Shown: piece by piece, positions 62,150 to 64,000 of the stretch
Layout of the letters: the number at the start of each line of letters is the position of its first letter
Numbering within the stretch: the stretch's first letter is position 1
Origin: JBBDMW01 sp040878005
GTDB taxonomy: Bacteria > Chloroflexota > Dehalococcoidia > Lucifugimonadales > Lucifugimonadaceae
DNA: 64,000 nt
NCBI GenBank assembly: GCA_040878005.1
Contig: JBBDMW010000023.1
Span: 1 to 64,000, forward strand
Direction of reading: 5' to 3'
Notes under the pieces: generated by a model
Seen by the model: the letters and a program-made list of their open reading frames with translations, nothing else
What the model was told of the DNA's origin: nothing
Database searches by the model: none
Program-made: the position numbers and the translations under genes

Positions 62150-62189
62150 ACAGGTCCACCTGAGCGATCCCAGCTCAGGTGGGGCCTGT
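62150..62189 (-). terminator. Hairpin downstream of tRNA-Ala
   Basis: Arms 62150-62165 and 62173-62189 pair almost perfectly (CCACCTGAGC/GCTCAGGTGG core, 7-base loop GATCCCA, one bulge). It lies about 20 bases past the tRNA 3' end on the minus strand. No T run. Confidence 0.6.
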
Positions 62190-62207
62190 ACTTGGAACGA
62201 TCATATA

Positions 62208-62283
62208 TGGTGGAGCTGGAGGGATTCGAACCCTCTACCTCTTCAATGCCATTGAAGCGCTCTCCCAATTGAGCTACAGCCCC
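62208..62283 (-). tRNA. tRNA-Ala (GGC anticodon)
   Basis: Read on the minus strand, it is 76 bases with the 3' CCA encoded. It begins GGGGCTGTAGCTCA and folds into a full cloverleaf: acceptor GGGGCTG/CAGCTCC, D arm GCTC-AATTGGGA-GAGC, anticodon stem CTTCA/TGAAG around loop ATGGCAT, T arm GAGGG-TTCGAAT-CCCTC and discriminator A. Anticodon GGC reads GCC and GCT alanine codons. No integrated element is attached to it. Confidence 0.97.
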
Positions 62284-62498
62284 ATGTGCTTCCGACGGGC
62301 CTGGCTGCGAGGAGCACCGGCGATTCTAGCCGGGCGTTCATACTCGCGGTCCAAAGCCCACTAATCTGAAATCGTACCACGACTCTAGCTGAGAATCACA
62401 TTGGCTGAGGAAGCTGGTCAGCCTGCCCTGGCGATCATTGTTGCTGCGGCCCCACCATTAATTGCCAGCCGGGTTTCAGGGAAGCTCGGAATCACCGT
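62284..62498. other. Intergenic region upstream of tRNA-Ala
   Basis: A 215-base gap. It should contain the tRNA promoter on the minus strand. No further gene is recognised. Confidence 0.35.
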
Positions 62499-62912
62499 CT
62501 ATGAATCGTCAAGCTGAGTTGTGGGCTCGCCGGTGCATTCCACCCACACTACGACGCTCATGTCAGACGTGTCTCCCGGTTGCTCCAGGTGAGCAATGCC
62601 CAGTCGCACTGGCTGGCCGCTGGATAGCGGCATTACGCATGTGGGCATCGTGTTCATCCATGGTCCTTCTTCAGCCTTCCATTGGACGCCGCTGAGGTTG
62701 TGCTCCTCGCCTTCGCCGCCACGGTCTTCGGCGAAGCCCATGACCGTTCCATCCTGGTTGACGATGGTGGTGTAACCGCTGAGAACTTCGAAATCAGCAC
62801 GGCTGTTGTCAGGCCACAGCGCCCAAATAAGCAACGCGATTAGAACAACTAGGCCAACGACTATTGCTGCGGACAGGGCTGCTATCGTCCTGGCATTCAT
62901 GTTCGTGTTCAC
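62499..62912 (-). CDS. Small single-pass exported protein, unknown function
   Basis: About 137 residues with one N-terminal membrane helix (IAALSAAIVVGLVVLIALLIWALW) and a soluble outer domain with two Cys residues (MPTCVMP and VECTG) that could pair. GTG at 62912 has GGAGGGG five bases upstream, so I prefer it to the open ATG at 62951. I recognise no family. It is encoded between an MFS transporter and the tRNA. Confidence 0.65.
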   Translation of the reverse strand: MNTNMNARTIAALSAAIVVGLVVLIALLIWALWPDNSRADFEVLSGYTTIVNQDGTVMGFAEDRGGEGEEHNLSGVQWKAEEGPWMNTMPTCVMPLSSGQPVRLGIAHLEQPGDTSDMSVVVWVECTGEPTTQLDDS

Positions 62913-63068
62913 GCATTCCCCTCCAACCCGGGAGAACCATGTTCTCCGCATCCACCAGACGCCCCATCCTGCTTATTAAAGCAGCAAGAATCACTGGGGG
63001 CCGTTCATGAACGGCCATGTCGCGGAAGTGCGACTGCACCGTTACGCAGGAGGCGAAGGTTGCTCGCG

Positions 63069-64000
63069 TCAGCCGGACCCGCGATCCCTGGCCCTGCGGC
63101 CTGCCGTCTCCCTGGCGAACAGGATCAGTGCGAACGCTACGACAGCGATTAGAACGGCATTTGCGTTCAGGCCGGCGGTGAGCGAGAAGTTATCGGCGAT
63201 GAGGCCCAACAGAGGCGGGCCGATCACGAATCCCACGTCACCAAATGTGCGGTACAGCCCCATGGCCGCGCTGGTTTTGCCCGCGGGAGCAAGGTCTGCA
63301 ATGTATGCGGCGGGCGTTGGTCCGGCTATGCCCTGGCCTATACCAAGCACTATGCCGGCCACGAAGATCATAACGATGGATGGCGAGTAGGCGAACATCA
63401 CGAGGGCCACGCCACCCAACAGCAGACCGGGGGCCATGATCGGCTTCCTGCCGAAGCGGTCGGACATCCACCCGGATGGCCCAACCAGAAAGAAATTGAT
63501 GGTTGTGATCATGGCGAACAGCACACCCAGATGTGTGGCTGTCATGCTGAATTCATCAGCGCCGAGCAGCGGAATCAGTGTCTGCCGGGAGCCGGTGCGA
63601 GTGAAGAATATGACCAGCGTGAACATGCCCACCAGCAGGAACGTGGGATCCCTGAGGAGGCTGGTGACGGAACCGCCCAGCGTGGGCTTCGTTGTTGTTC
63701 CGGATTTGACTTGGGTACTTGCCACCCCGCTGCCTACCCGTTGCGCCGGCCTGTTTGGCAGGCGAAAGGCTGTCCACACTGCTGCGCAGGCGCTTAAAGC
63801 ACCGGCGATGAAGAACGGCCAGCGCAGTCCTGCGAGGTCGCCCACTATGCCGCCCATCACCGGGCCAATGTCCACCCCGAATAACAGCGCACCCTGTTGG
63901 ACACTCATCAGACGGCCGCGATTTTCAGGCGTTGAAATGTCGGCTACATACGCCTGCGCTCCGGTCATGAACATGGCCGATCCAGCGCCAGCGACGATCC
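63069..64000 (-). CDS. MFS transporter, cut by the window edge
   Basis: The C-terminal part of a major-facilitator transporter. The frame runs unbroken to the last base, so the N-terminus with the first helices lies outside the window. Visible are GAQAYVADISTPENRGRLMSVQQG, a central basic loop, the second-half loop SDRFGRKPIM and FGDVGFVIGPPLLGLIADN, with eight to nine helices. The pattern fits drug or sugar efflux MFS proteins. The substrate is unknown. Confidence 0.88.
   Translation of the reverse strand, partial: IVAGAGSAMFMTGAQAYVADISTPENRGRLMSVQQGALLFGVDIGPVMGGIVGDLAGLRWPFFIAGALSACAAVWTAFRLPNRPAQRVGSGVASTQVKSGTTTKPTLGGSVTSLLRDPTFLLVGMFTLVIFFTRTGSRQTLIPLLGADEFSMTATHLGVLFAMITTINFFLVGPSGWMSDRFGRKPIMAPGLLLGGVALVMFAYSPSIVMIFVAGIVLGIGQGIAGPTPAAYIADLAPAGKTSAAMGLYRTFGDVGFVIGPPLLGLIADNFSLTAGLNANAVLIAVVAFALILFARETAGRRARDRGSG

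Noticed and set aside
62208..62283. tRNA-Ala as an integration site
   Set aside because: No integrase, duplicated tRNA 3' end or foreign gene block was found next to it.

Overview
The window looks like a chromosomal segment of a GC-rich, heterotrophic bacterium. I favour Chloroflexota (Dehalococcoidia or SAR202-like). Pointers are lipoproteins with Thr/Pro-rich linkers, family-5 ABC importer parts, an MgtE channel, many catabolic enzymes (amidase, nitrilase, sulfatases, serine hydrolases) and many GTG/TTG starts. No rRNA or universal marker is present, so this placement is inference. I see no phage, insertion sequence, CRISPR array or plasmid replication gene. Layout, 1-17.5 kb: a non-coding cluster of degenerate hairpin-forming repeats (1-760); a NarL-type regulator; two duplicated winged-helix proteins lacking a receiver domain; a PIG-L deacetylase; an alpha/beta hydrolase; a membrane-anchored HExxH protein; hflK-hflC; an HPP-family membrane protein; a TetR plus cytidylate-kinase-like pair; a sugar nucleotidyltransferase whose reading frame lacks an ordinary start; a secreted trypsin-like protease; two penicillin-binding-protein-like hydrolases; a methyltransferase. 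17.5-35 kb: mgtE, an acyl-CoA synthetase and an aldose epimerase, then a four-gene catabolic run (sugar isomerase, 2-hydroxyacid dehydrogenase, AMP nucleosidase-like, amidase), transporters and small regulators. This stretch also holds a uronate-dehydrogenase-like enzyme, a DUF4349/PKD surface lipoprotein, a small AT-richer pocket with a decayed protease fragment, and an ion channel with an unusual pore filter. 35-48 kb: a tightly overlapping operon of acyl carrier protein, acyl-AMP ligase, chorismate-lyase-like protein and two alpha/beta-hydrolase-fold proteins lacking the usual Ser nucleophile. This is the best candidate for an undescribed biosynthetic system. Next come a LolA-fold protein, a nitrilase, a drug-type ABC exporter divergent from soxR, a TetR, and a kinase plus divergent-enolase pair. 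A near-consensus SoxR box sits inside a 19-bp-spaced promoter for the exporter, and a second box lies in front of soxR. 48-62 kb: a sulfate-ester island. A 1126-residue GAF5-receiver-LuxR regulator faces a peptide/opine-type binding lipoprotein, two permeases (no ATPases nearby), three Cys-type sulfatases and the copper-type formylglycine-generating enzyme that would mature them. The right end carries tRNA-Ala(GGC), a small membrane protein and an MFS transporter cut by the window edge.
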